A stretch of DNA of 64,000 bases from Phaeospirillum tilakii (lineage in GTDB: Bacteria; Pseudomonadota; Alphaproteobacteria; Rhodospirillales; Magnetospirillaceae), in NCBI RefSeq assembly GCF_042683125.1, contig NZ_JBHUIY010000022.1, forward strand, positions 1 through 64,000, written 5' to 3'. Positions within the stretch are counted from its first letter, which is position 1; every line of letters starts with the position of its first letter. The notes below the pieces were generated by a model, which saw nothing but the letters and a program-made list of their open reading frames with translations, was not told the origin of the DNA and ran no database searches. Shown piece after piece: positions 46,250-54,939 of the stretch. The position numbers were made by a program, and so were the translations under genes.

Positions 46250-46376
46250 AGCGGGCTCTGCCCGCACCCGCCAAGGGCCGGGGGCCCTTGGATCCCATTC
46301 CCTTATCCTTCGCCCCCCCGGAAAACCAATGGGTTCCAAGGGCCTTCGGCCCTTGGCGGGTGTGGGCGGAGCCCAC
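46250..46376. repeat. Family B repeat: two inverted copies between convergent SIS genes
   Basis: A block gcgggctctgcccgc...ccaagggccgggggcccttgg (46250-46298) recurs inverted at 46326-46376 (ggttccaagggccttcggcccttgg...gggcggagccca). Arrangement and arms match 28343-28505. Confidence 0.75.
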
Positions 46377-46379
46377 GTT

Positions 46380-47000
46380 TCAGAAGGTGCGGGCGGCGAC
46401 CAGGGCGGGGTCCATCCGGCTCTGGCGCAGATACTGGGCCAGGATGTGCATCAGGCTCTGGTGGGTGTCCTCGACGATGCCGTAATTGCGCGCGTCGACA
46501 TGGAGGTTGACGTCGGCGCGGCCGGCCGAGGCGCCGCCGTCGAAGCCGGTCAGGGCGATGCTCGCCACCCCGCGCGCCCGGGCGGTTTCGACCGCGCGCA
46601 CGATGTTGGGGGAATTGCCCGAGGAGGAAATCGTCAGCAGCACATCGCCGGGGCGGGCGAAGGTTTCGATCTGCCAGGCGAACACCTCGGCATAGGCGAT
46701 GTCGTTGGCGATCGCGGTGATCAGGCTGGGGGTGGCCGACAGGCTGACCACCCGGGGGCGCCAGTCGGTGTCGGCCTGGACCCCCTTGGCGCAGTCACAC
46801 ACCAGATGGTCGGCGATCGCCGCCGAGCCGCCGTTGCCGCAGGAAAACAGGGTGGCGTCGCGGGCGAAGGCCTCGGTCAGCAGGGCGGCGGCGCGGGCCA
46901 CCGAAGCCGGATCGACCGAGGCGGCGGCCCGGGCCAGTTCGGCGAAATAATCGGCGCAGAACGCGCCGGCCTCGGCGTAGGGATGGTCGGGAAAGCGCAT
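46380..47000 (-). CDS. SIS-domain sugar-phosphate isomerase (GmhA-like, divergent)
   Basis: A 206-residue SIS protein. It shares CGNGGSA and ISSSGNSPNIVRAV with GmhA but has SAAIADHLVCDCAKGV instead of the SAADAEH block. It also lacks the C-terminal ELHLPVYH, so its substrate probably differs from heptose-7-phosphate. It is the last gene of the operon beginning with the KdsB-like gene. It faces the GmhA-like gene across a family B repeat. Confidence 0.8.
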   Translation of the reverse strand: MRFPDHPYAEAGAFCADYFAELARAAASVDPASVARAAALLTEAFARDATLFSCGNGGSAAIADHLVCDCAKGVQADTDWRPRVVSLSATPSLITAIANDIAYAEVFAWQIETFARPGDVLLTISSSGNSPNIVRAVETARARGVASIALTGFDGGASAGRADVNLHVDARNYGIVEDTHQSLMHILAQYLRQSRMDPALVAARTF

Positions 47001-47034
47001 CGCGGGCCCCTTCGTCGGGAGGTGTGGGGCGGGG

Positions 47035-47985
47035 TCAGCCGGCGGGGAAGCTGCCGTCCGGCTCGGGCAGGCGGGCGTGATCGAGGCCATCGATCGCGGC
47101 CCGGCCCATCGCCAGCACCGCTTCCTCGGCACTGCCGCCGATATGCGGCGTGACCAGCACGTTGGGCAGCCGGATCAGGTCGAGATCCTCGGGCGGCTCG
47201 CTGGCGAACACGTCGAAGGCGGCGCCGCCCAGGCGGCCGTCCAGCAGCATCGCCTTGACCGCCGCCTCGTCGAGCAGGCCGCCGCGCGCGGCGTTGATCA
47301 GGATCGCCCCCGGCTTGAGCCGGCTCAGCCGCTCGGCCGACAGCAGGCCCCGGGTCGAGGCATCGAGCGGCAGATGCAGTGTCACCACGTCGCTTTCGCC
47401 CAGCAGGGTGTCGAGATCGACCGGCCGCACCCGATGGGCGGCGTAGAATTCGGGGAAATCGAGGATGTCGTGGGCCAGCACGGTGCAGTCGAACGCCCGC
47501 AGCAGCGGGACGAGGTCCTTGCCGATATGGCCGCAGCCGACGATGCCGACCGTCTTGCCGGTCAGCTGACGCCCGACCAACTGGCGCCAGCCGCCGTCAC
47601 GGGCCAGCGTGTTGGCCTGGGGGATCAGCCGCAGCAGGCTGATCGCGGTGGCGATCACCAGTTCGGACACCGAACGGCGGTTGACCCCGCCGGTCCAGCC
47701 CAGCCGCACCCCGCGCCGGGCCAGGGCGGCGAGGTCGATCATGTCGAGCCCGACCCCGTATTTGCCGATCACCTTGAGGTCGGGCAGTTGGGCGAGCAGA
47801 TCGTCGGTGATCTTCTCCAGCGCGGTGATCGCCTTGTCGTGGCCGCGCAGGAAGGCGGCCAACTCGGCCCCGGCCAGCGAGCGGCCGCTCTCGTTGAAGG
47901 TGACCTCGGGATAACGCGCCAGCAGTTCGGCCCGCAGCACCGGATGGCGCGAGAACGAGCGCGAGGCGACGGCGACCCGGCTCAT
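47035..47985 (-). CDS. D-isomer-specific 2-hydroxyacid dehydrogenase
   Basis: A 316-residue NAD-dependent oxidoreductase related to phosphoglycerate dehydrogenase. The NAD motif is GIVGCGHIGKDL (about 149-160). The catalytic Arg is in INAARGGLLDE, the Glu in FDVFASEPPE and the His in TPHIGGS. There is no ACT domain, so it is not a full SerA. It overlaps the HAD gene by 4 bp. In context it may oxidise or reduce a sugar-acid intermediate. Confidence 0.88.
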   Translation of the reverse strand: MSRVAVASRSFSRHPVLRAELLARYPEVTFNESGRSLAGAELAAFLRGHDKAITALEKITDDLLAQLPDLKVIGKYGVGLDMIDLAALARRGVRLGWTGGVNRRSVSELVIATAISLLRLIPQANTLARDGGWRQLVGRQLTGKTVGIVGCGHIGKDLVPLLRAFDCTVLAHDILDFPEFYAAHRVRPVDLDTLLGESDVVTLHLPLDASTRGLLSAERLSRLKPGAILINAARGGLLDEAAVKAMLLDGRLGGAAFDVFASEPPEDLDLIRLPNVLVTPHIGGSAEEAVLAMGRAAIDGLDHARLPEPDGSFPAG

Positions 47986-48647
47986 CGCGCCAGCCCGGCC
48001 AGCGCCGCCGGCAATTGGTCGAAATGGGACAGGATCGCGTCGGCGCCCAGCTCGGCCACCGGCACCCGGGCATAGCCGAAGCTGACCACCAGCACCGGGA
48101 TCCCGGCATCGCGGGCGGCGGCGACGTCGGTGCCGGAATCCCCGACCATCACCGCCGGCCGGCCCTCGGCGCCCATCCGGCGCAGGGTTTCGCGCAGATG
48201 CTCGCCATCGGGCTTGCGGCGCGGGAAATTGCCGCCGACCACCGCGCCGAAATGACGGGCGAGGTCGAGCGTCTCGATCACCGGCCGGACGATCTCGTCG
48301 GGCTTGTTCGAGCACAGGCCGAGCGGGGTGCCGGCCAGCCCGGCCAGCATTTCCGGCACGCCGGGGAACAGCCGGGTCTCGTCGGCGGGATGGGCCTGAT
48401 AGAAGGCGATGTAGGCCGCGATCAGCTCGGCCAGCTCGTCCTCCGCCGCCGGATGGCCGGTGGCGGCAAAGGCGCGTTCGATCAGCGGCCGGGGGCCTTC
48501 GCCGACGAAGGTCATCACTTCGGGCAGGCTCAGCGCCCGCCGTCCCTCGCGCACCAGCAGGCGGTTGATCGCGCCGCGAACGTCGGGGATGCTGTCGATC
48601 AGGGTTCCGTCGAGGTCGAAAATGATCGCGGGGGTGGGGGCGGACAT
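47982..48647 (-). CDS. HAD-superfamily phosphatase (Gph-like)
   Basis: A 221-residue HAD hydrolase. The nucleophile motif is FDLDGTL (9-15). The second motif includes CSNKP, the Lys lies near RRKPDGEHL and the acidic motif is VGDSGTDV (about 167-174). It resembles phosphoglycolate phosphatase. In this operon it may remove phosphate from a sugar-acid phosphate, as KdsC does in Kdo synthesis. Confidence 0.85.
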   Translation of the reverse strand: MSAPTPAIIFDLDGTLIDSIPDVRGAINRLLVREGRRALSLPEVMTFVGEGPRPLIERAFAATGHPAAEDELAELIAAYIAFYQAHPADETRLFPGVPEMLAGLAGTPLGLCSNKPDEIVRPVIETLDLARHFGAVVGGNFPRRKPDGEHLRETLRRMGAEGRPAVMVGDSGTDVAAARDAGIPVLVVSFGYARVPVAELGADAILSHFDQLPAALAGLAR

Positions 48648-48659
48648 GCTCCGGTCTCC

Positions 48660-49409
48660 TCAGGCTTTCAGCGGGGCGAAGACGTGGCGGATCGCCTGGG
48701 CGTCGGTGCCGAAGGCGATCAGGCGGAAGCCTTCCTCCTTGCGCGCCTCCAGTCCGTCGAGCACCGGGGCGACCTGATGGATCCCGGCGGCCTTGCCGGC
48801 CTCGGCGCAGGCGTGGCGGACCTCGGCCATGGCGTCGGCGAAGGCGGGGGTGGCGAAATTGCCGGCCTGGCCCAGGCTGGCCGACAGGTCATACGGCCCG
48901 AGGAACAGGGCGTCGACCATCGGCAGCGCGGCGATCGCGGCGGCGGCGGCGACGCCGGCCCGGGTTTCGATCTGCGGCACCAGCAGCGGCTGGAAATGGT
49001 TGAGCATGGTGTCGAAGCTGTCGCCGAACTGGTTGCCGCGCGACAGGCCGACGCCGCGCTTGCCGGCCGGCGGATAGAGGCAGTGGCTGGCGAAGGCGCG
49101 GAAATCCTCGGCGCTTTCGACCACCGGCACGATCAGCCCCTGGCAGCCCTGATCGAGCAGGCGCCGGGCCAGATAGGGGTCGGCCGAGGGCAGCCGGGCG
49201 AACGGCGCCACCCCGTGACGCTCGGCGGCGATGAAGACCCGGCCGGCGGTCTCGATGCCGATCGCGCCATGCTCCATGTCGACCGCCAGCCAGTCGAAAC
49301 CGCAGCCGGCGAGGCATTCCGCCAGCTCGGGCGAGGGCAGGGTCAGCCAGGCGCCGATGCTGCTGCGGCCGTGACGAAGGGTGGACCGGATATCCGCCGC
49401 ACTGGTCAT
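48660..49409 (-). CDS. HpcH/HpaI-family aldolase
   Basis: A 249-residue class II pyruvate aldolase fold. IGAWLTLPSPELAECLAGCGFDWLAVDMEHG (about 18-48) carries the catalytic His region. RLPSADPYLARRLLDQGCQGLIVPVVES, VPQIETRAGV (metal-binding Glu) and LFLGPYDLSASLG (metal-binding Asp) complete the pattern. Members join pyruvate to aldehydes reversibly. In this operon it may build or break a 3-deoxy-2-keto sugar acid. Confidence 0.87.
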   Translation of the reverse strand: MTSAADIRSTLRHGRSSIGAWLTLPSPELAECLAGCGFDWLAVDMEHGAIGIETAGRVFIAAERHGVAPFARLPSADPYLARRLLDQGCQGLIVPVVESAEDFRAFASHCLYPPAGKRGVGLSRGNQFGDSFDTMLNHFQPLLVPQIETRAGVAAAAAIAALPMVDALFLGPYDLSASLGQAGNFATPAFADAMAEVRHACAEAGKAAGIHQVAPVLDGLEARKEEGFRLIAFGTDAQAIRHVFAPLKA

Positions 49410-49486
49410 GATGGAAAACCTTTCAGCCCAGGAAAAACGATCGGGGTCGGGGAAAAAACGGTTGGGGGGCGTCTGGCGGGGCGGGG

Positions 49487-50521
49487 TCAGAGATCCCAGC
49501 GCCGCCGCCAGTCCGGATCGGCGCGGTAGATGTCGTACACCAGCCGCATGGTCTTCAGCGCCTCGTCGGACGAACCATGCTCGACCGGGCGATCCTCCCG
49601 CACCGCGTCGGCGAACTCGGCGATCTCGTCGGCCCAGCTCGGATCGGTGTTGTAGCGGGTGGTCTGCTCGCGCGGGTCGCCGTTGCCTTCCTCGTCGCGC
49701 CACGCCACGGTCAGGGTCTCGGCGCCATAGCTCTTCGAGCCCGACAGGATGCCGGACAGGGTCAGCGCCGCCCGTTCCAGGGTGATCGACAGCGAGAAGC
49801 GGTGCCGCCACTGCGTCGCCGAGGAATGCAGCATCGCCACCACCCCGGCGTCCGAGCGCATCAGGGCATAGGCGTTGTCCTCGACGTCGTGGCCCCAATA
49901 GCCGTTGCTGACGATGCTGTGGATGGTGGTGAACTCGCCGCCGAACAGCCGCATCAGATCGACCATGTGGATGCCCTGGTCGAGCAGGATGCCGCCGCCG
50001 GCGATCGCCCGCTGCGAACGCCAGTCGCTCTGACCGAAGCTGATGATCTTCGACTTGCCGTAGGTGCCCTTGAGGTCGAGCACCCGGCCGAACGTACCCG
50101 ACCGCACCAGCCCGAGCGCGTCGCGCACCGAATCGTGATAGCGGTGGTTGAAGCCGTATTTCAGCTTGAGCCCGGGATGGCGGCGCTCGGTGGCGATCAC
50201 CCGCTCGATGTCGGCGACGTCGCGCCCGGGTGGCTTTTCGCAGAACACGTGCCGGCCCCGCTCCAGGCCGAGGATGGTGGCGTCGGCGGCGACGTCGTTG
50301 GTCAGACAGACCAGCAGGATGTCGAAATCCTGCTCAAGCAGATGGTGATAGTCGCTGAAGGCGGGCAATCCGTCGGGCAGGGCGGTGATGCCCTGGGGTC
50401 CGAAGCTGCGGTCGGCCACCGCGACGGTGCGGAGCGCGGGATGGGCGTCGATCACCTGACGGCGGCGGCGGCCGACCACGCCATAGCCGGCGATGCCGAC
50501 CCGGAGCGGCGCGCTGCTCAC
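49487..50521 (-). CDS. Gfo/Idh/MocA-family oxidoreductase
   Basis: A 344-residue NAD(P)-dependent sugar oxidoreductase. The Rossmann motif is GIAGYGVVGRR (about 9-19), and the catalytic EKPPGRD is near 95-101. The substrate-side GGGILLDQGIHMVDLMRLFGG carries the DxxxH motif. Such enzymes often oxidise sugar or inositol hydroxyls, frequently in nucleotide-sugar routes. It overlaps the KdsB-like gene by 4 bp. Confidence 0.9.
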   Translation of the reverse strand: MSSAPLRVGIAGYGVVGRRRRQVIDAHPALRTVAVADRSFGPQGITALPDGLPAFSDYHHLLEQDFDILLVCLTNDVAADATILGLERGRHVFCEKPPGRDVADIERVIATERRHPGLKLKYGFNHRYHDSVRDALGLVRSGTFGRVLDLKGTYGKSKIISFGQSDWRSQRAIAGGGILLDQGIHMVDLMRLFGGEFTTIHSIVSNGYWGHDVEDNAYALMRSDAGVVAMLHSSATQWRHRFSLSITLERAALTLSGILSGSKSYGAETLTVAWRDEEGNGDPREQTTRYNTDPSWADEIAEFADAVREDRPVEHGSSDEALKTMRLVYDIYRADPDWRRRWDL

Positions 50522-51291
50522 CGGCCCAGCTCCAGATAGCGGGCGGTGATCGGGTCAGCGCGCAGCACCTGCTCGGCGCGGTCGCGGTCGGCCGGGGTGT
50601 CGACGCCGATGGTCTCGCGGTCGGCGACGACGATGCGGATGGCGTAGCCGTGTTCGAGGGTGCGCAGCATGTCGATCTGCTCGATCCGTTCGAGCGGGGT
50701 GCGCGGCAGCTGGCCGAACGTGTCGAGGAAGGCGCGGGAGAAACCGATCACCCCGGTCTGCTGGTAGACCGGGGGGAAGTCCTTGACCCGCGAACGCGAC
50801 GGGATCGGGCTGCGCGAGAAGAACAGCGCCCGCCCGTCGGGGGCGGCGCAGACCTTGACGCAATTATGGTCGTCATGGTCGGCGGCCGAATGGATCGGCG
50901 AGGCGAGATTGACCACCGGGGCGGGGGCCTCGGCATAGGCGGCCAGCATCTGCTCGATCATCGCCGGCGTCACCAGTACCTCGTCGCCCTGGACCATCAA
51001 CACCAGATCGTCGGCGGCGGGGGCGATTCCCAGTTTGGCCACCGCCTCGACGGTGCGGTCGACGCAGCCGGGATGATGGTCGCCGGTCATCACCGCCTCG
51101 CCGCCGGCGGCGACCACCGCGTCATGAATTTCCCGATCGCAGGTCGCGACCACCACCCGGTCCAGTCCGCGCGCCAGCCGGCAGCGGTGCCAGACATGCA
51201 GCACCAGCGGCAGGCCGAGCAGGCCGATCAGGGGTTTGCCGGGAAAGCGGGACGAGGCCATGCGGGCCGGAATGATACAGACGGCGCTCAC
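50518..51291 (-). CDS. KdsB-like CMP-sugar-acid synthetase
   Basis: A 257-residue cytidylyltransferase. IIPARMASSRFPGKPLIGL at the N-terminus binds CTP. VVVATCDREI, VQGDEVLVTPAMI and FFSRSPIPSRSR follow the KdsB pattern, which activates Kdo as CMP-Kdo. The usual QGDEP is QGDEV, and the operon context differs from housekeeping kdsB. It may activate a related sugar acid. GTG 51291 with GAGGAG eight bases upstream is the start. First gene of the operon. Confidence 0.85.
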   Translation of the reverse strand: MSAVCIIPARMASSRFPGKPLIGLLGLPLVLHVWHRCRLARGLDRVVVATCDREIHDAVVAAGGEAVMTGDHHPGCVDRTVEAVAKLGIAPAADDLVLMVQGDEVLVTPAMIEQMLAAYAEAPAPVVNLASPIHSAADHDDHNCVKVCAAPDGRALFFSRSPIPSRSRVKDFPPVYQQTGVIGFSRAFLDTFGQLPRTPLERIEQIDMLRTLEHGYAIRIVVADRETIGVDTPADRDRAEQVLRADPITARYLELGR

Positions 51292-51727
51292 GAACGGAAC
51301 TCCTCGCGAGAAACGATATTAAAGAAACGTCCCCTCGCCGGATCGGGCATGCGACAGCGACGGGGCGGGGGCTCGATCCGAGGTGCGGTGTCGCTGGGGA
51401 CGGCGGGAGGGATCGGGCCGCGGTCCAGGGCCGGGGCAGGGGGCCAGGCGCCGCAGGCGAGACCGTGGAGCGGAGACCGTCCGATGTCAATTGAGATTCA
51501 CCCGCCCGGGCCATTTTGGCGCCGAACCTGACCGCCGGGAAATCGATGCCGCGCCTTGCATCCACCCCGGCCTTATGCCAAACACGAGCCTCCCGACAGG
51601 ATCGGCGAAGGCCCGGGGCGGCCTTCCGATCAGCCGCCGTTGATCGCCGAACGGCCCATCTTCCCGGGTGTTGTGTCCCGTGCCGCCATGGTCACGGGCT
51701 GGATCGTTGCAGGACGAGGGGGCCAGT
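51292..51727. other. Divergent promoter region between the KdsB-like operon and the YfhO-like gene
   Basis: A 436-base gap. On the minus strand TAATATC (51321-51315) is a possible -10 element for the KdsB-like operon; no clear -35 was found. The rest is GC-rich. The local stretch TGTCAATTGAGATT at 51485-51498 is relatively AT-rich. I see no gene, repeat of the A or B family, or RNA. Confidence 0.4.
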
Positions 51728-53923
51728 ATGCTCAGCCAGATCGGGGGGGGGATATTCCTGTGTGGTCTGATCGAGATCACGGTTGCCGCCGCCGCCTTTC
51801 TCCTCTTGTGGCGGTGGTGCCCGCGCTTCGCGCCCGACCGCCGTCGGGCCGCCCTGCTGCTGTTTCTCTGGTGCCTGCTCGCCACCCTTGAATATTGGGT
51901 GTTCGGCCCGCGCTCGTTCGTGATGGTCAATGACGAGGGCGAATTCTCGCTCCCGCTGTTCCTCTATCTGGCCCGTTGGTATCAGGGGGGCAGCTTCGCC
52001 CATGGGGTGATGGGCGGGGTTGATGCCAATTTGCTTTACGGTACCCAGTTCCTCTGTCTGGAACGGCTGCTGTTCGACCACCTTCCCGCCTGGGGCGCGA
52101 TGGCGGTGCATAAGGGATTGGTGGTGGCGACCGCCGCCTCGGGGGCTTATCTGCTGGCGCGGCGCGGTGCCGGGGCCGGACGGGGGGCCGCCGTCGCCCT
52201 GGCGATGATGATCGTGTTGGCCCATCGCTACGCGCTGACCGTCACCGTCCATCACGGTCTCGGCTACGCCCTGATCCCTTGGGGCGCCTATATCCTGGTG
52301 TTCCGTTCCGGGCGCCGCTGGTTCTGGGGCGCGGCGGCGCTGCTGGCGCTGGTGCATGCCGCTTCCTCCTCCGCCACCCACAGCGCGATGGGCTTCGCCC
52401 TCGGCGCGGTGGCGGTGTGGCTGTTCGCCGGCCGGCCCCATCCCGTCCGGTTCTGGGGCGGGCTGGCCCTGGTCGGCGCGCTGTCCCTGCTCAGTTGGCA
52501 CGAAACCCTGTTCGCGATGATCGTCGAGGGCGCTGACAGCGCCCGCGCGCTGCATGGCGGGGTTCCTGGGGCGCTGTGGTCTTTGCTCTTTTCGGGATCA
52601 TGGGGGCGGATGATGGAACTCGTTCCACTGATCCTGCTCGCCCTGGGGCTGTTGGCGGTGCGGCGGTCGCCGTTGCTGGGTCGGGCCGGGGGCATGGTCC
52701 TGTTCACGGTGCTGGCCGGTCCGCTGCTGATCCATCTGCCCTGGGCGCGGTTCGGCCTGGCTCCCCTGGCGGCGGTCGATTTCACCTATTTGACCCTGGG
52801 CCTGACCGCGGTGGCGGTGATGGTGATCGGCTGGGCCAGTCGCCCGGCGGTTCCGGGCAACGCGGCCCCGGCTGGGGCCGCGCGGGCGCGGCTGCCGCTG
52901 CTGACCACCGCCATCCTGGCGATGGCGGTGGGGACGATGGGCTGGCACAAGGCTTGGCATGGCCTGCAATGGTTCGGGATGGGCGGTCAGAGCGTGCTGG
53001 TCGCCTATGACGACCTGACCCGGCACGACTGGACCGGGGCCGCGCCGGTGCGGGTGGTCAGTCTGCCCTACCGGCTCGAGCCCAACACCGTCGCCACCTA
53101 TGGTCTGGAAAGCTTCGACGGCCTGCTCAACATCGTGCCCGAGCTGCGCTCGCGCTTCTGGGCGGCGGCGTTTCCCGCCCCCAACCCCAATCTGACGGTC
53201 GGCTACAATTACATCTCGTTCCAGGGCGGGCTCGATTTCCTCTGCTGCGACTCCTATCCGCTGGCGCGGATCGCCGCGCCCGAGGTGCTGCGGCTGGCCA
53301 ATGTCGGTTTCGTGCTGAGCCTGTTGCCGCTCGAGGGCGCGGGGGTGACCCAGGTGGTGGGGCCGGCGGCCGACTGGCGGCCGCCGCGGCGGGGCGATTC
53401 CCTGCGGGAACGCCTGACCGGATATGGCCGGATGCTGCTGGGGCCGGTCGGGGTGCATGTCTACCGGCTGGACGAGCCGTTGCCGCGCGCCCATGTCGCC
53501 CGGCGGGTCGAGGCCGTCCCGGCGGAGATCGATCCGGGCACGGTGGAAACGGTGGCCCGTGCCGCCCTCGATGGCGCCGCCCTGGTCGCGCCTGACGCCC
53601 TGCCCGGGCTGCGCGGCGACGAATCCGCCCGGGTCGAGTCGGTTGCCGAGACCCCCGATGGCTATCGGGTGGCGGTATCGGCACCGGCGGGCGGCGTGTT
53701 GCTGGTCAATCAGCTTTGGCGGCCGTTCTGGCGGGTCGAGATCGATGGCGTGCTCCAGCCGCCGCCGGTCGCCGCCAATCTGATCGAAATGGCGGTGGCC
53801 TTGCCGCCGGGGGCGCGGCGCGTCGAACTGCGCTATAGTCCGCCCCGCCTGCGCTCCTGGCTCGGTGCCGCGTTGCACCGGCTGTGGGCGGGTCGCGGAG
53901 ACGATCATCCGGCGGCCGGCTGA
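51728..53923 (+). CDS. YfhO-like multi-pass membrane protein
   Basis: A 731-residue protein. About 11-12 hydrophobic segments lie within residues 1-400, followed by a large extracytoplasmic C-terminal part (about 410-715). It resembles GT-C glycosyltransferase or YfhO-like proteins in layout, with an aromatic loop before the soluble domain (FVMVNDEGEFSLPLFLYLARWY, early periplasmic loop with acidic residues). It may move or attach a lipid-linked sugar. Specific function is not recognised. GAGGGGG precedes ATG 51728. It leads the plus-strand glycan genes. Confidence 0.6.
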   Translation: MLSQIGGGIFLCGLIEITVAAAAFLLLWRWCPRFAPDRRRAALLLFLWCLLATLEYWVFGPRSFVMVNDEGEFSLPLFLYLARWYQGGSFAHGVMGGVDANLLYGTQFLCLERLLFDHLPAWGAMAVHKGLVVATAASGAYLLARRGAGAGRGAAVALAMMIVLAHRYALTVTVHHGLGYALIPWGAYILVFRSGRRWFWGAAALLALVHAASSSATHSAMGFALGAVAVWLFAGRPHPVRFWGGLALVGALSLLSWHETLFAMIVEGADSARALHGGVPGALWSLLFSGSWGRMMELVPLILLALGLLAVRRSPLLGRAGGMVLFTVLAGPLLIHLPWARFGLAPLAAVDFTYLTLGLTAVAVMVIGWASRPAVPGNAAPAGAARARLPLLTTAILAMAVGTMGWHKAWHGLQWFGMGGQSVLVAYDDLTRHDWTGAAPVRVVSLPYRLEPNTVATYGLESFDGLLNIVPELRSRFWAAAFPAPNPNLTVGYNYISFQGGLDFLCCDSYPLARIAAPEVLRLANVGFVLSLLPLEGAGVTQVVGPAADWRPPRRGDSLRERLTGYGRMLLGPVGVHVYRLDEPLPRAHVARRVEAVPAEIDPGTVETVARAALDGAALVAPDALPGLRGDESARVESVAETPDGYRVAVSAPAGGVLLVNQLWRPFWRVEIDGVLQPPPVAANLIEMAVALPPGARRVELRYSPPRLRSWLGAALHRLWAGRGDDHPAAG

Positions 53924-53963
53924 GGCGCGGCGCTGGGGAACCGGGGGAAGGAGTTCACGGGCG

Positions 53964-54935
<972 letters not shown>

Positions 54936-54939
54936 GCCG

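Noticed and set aside
47035..47985. Call as serA (phosphoglycerate dehydrogenase)
   Set aside because: It is 316 residues without the C-terminal ACT or intervening domains, and it lies in a sugar-acid operon, so only the general family is supported.
50518..51291. Call as the housekeeping kdsB
   Set aside because: The operon lacks kdsA and kdsD, and the QGDEP motif is changed to QGDEV. Identity with true CMP-Kdo synthetase cannot be claimed from this window.
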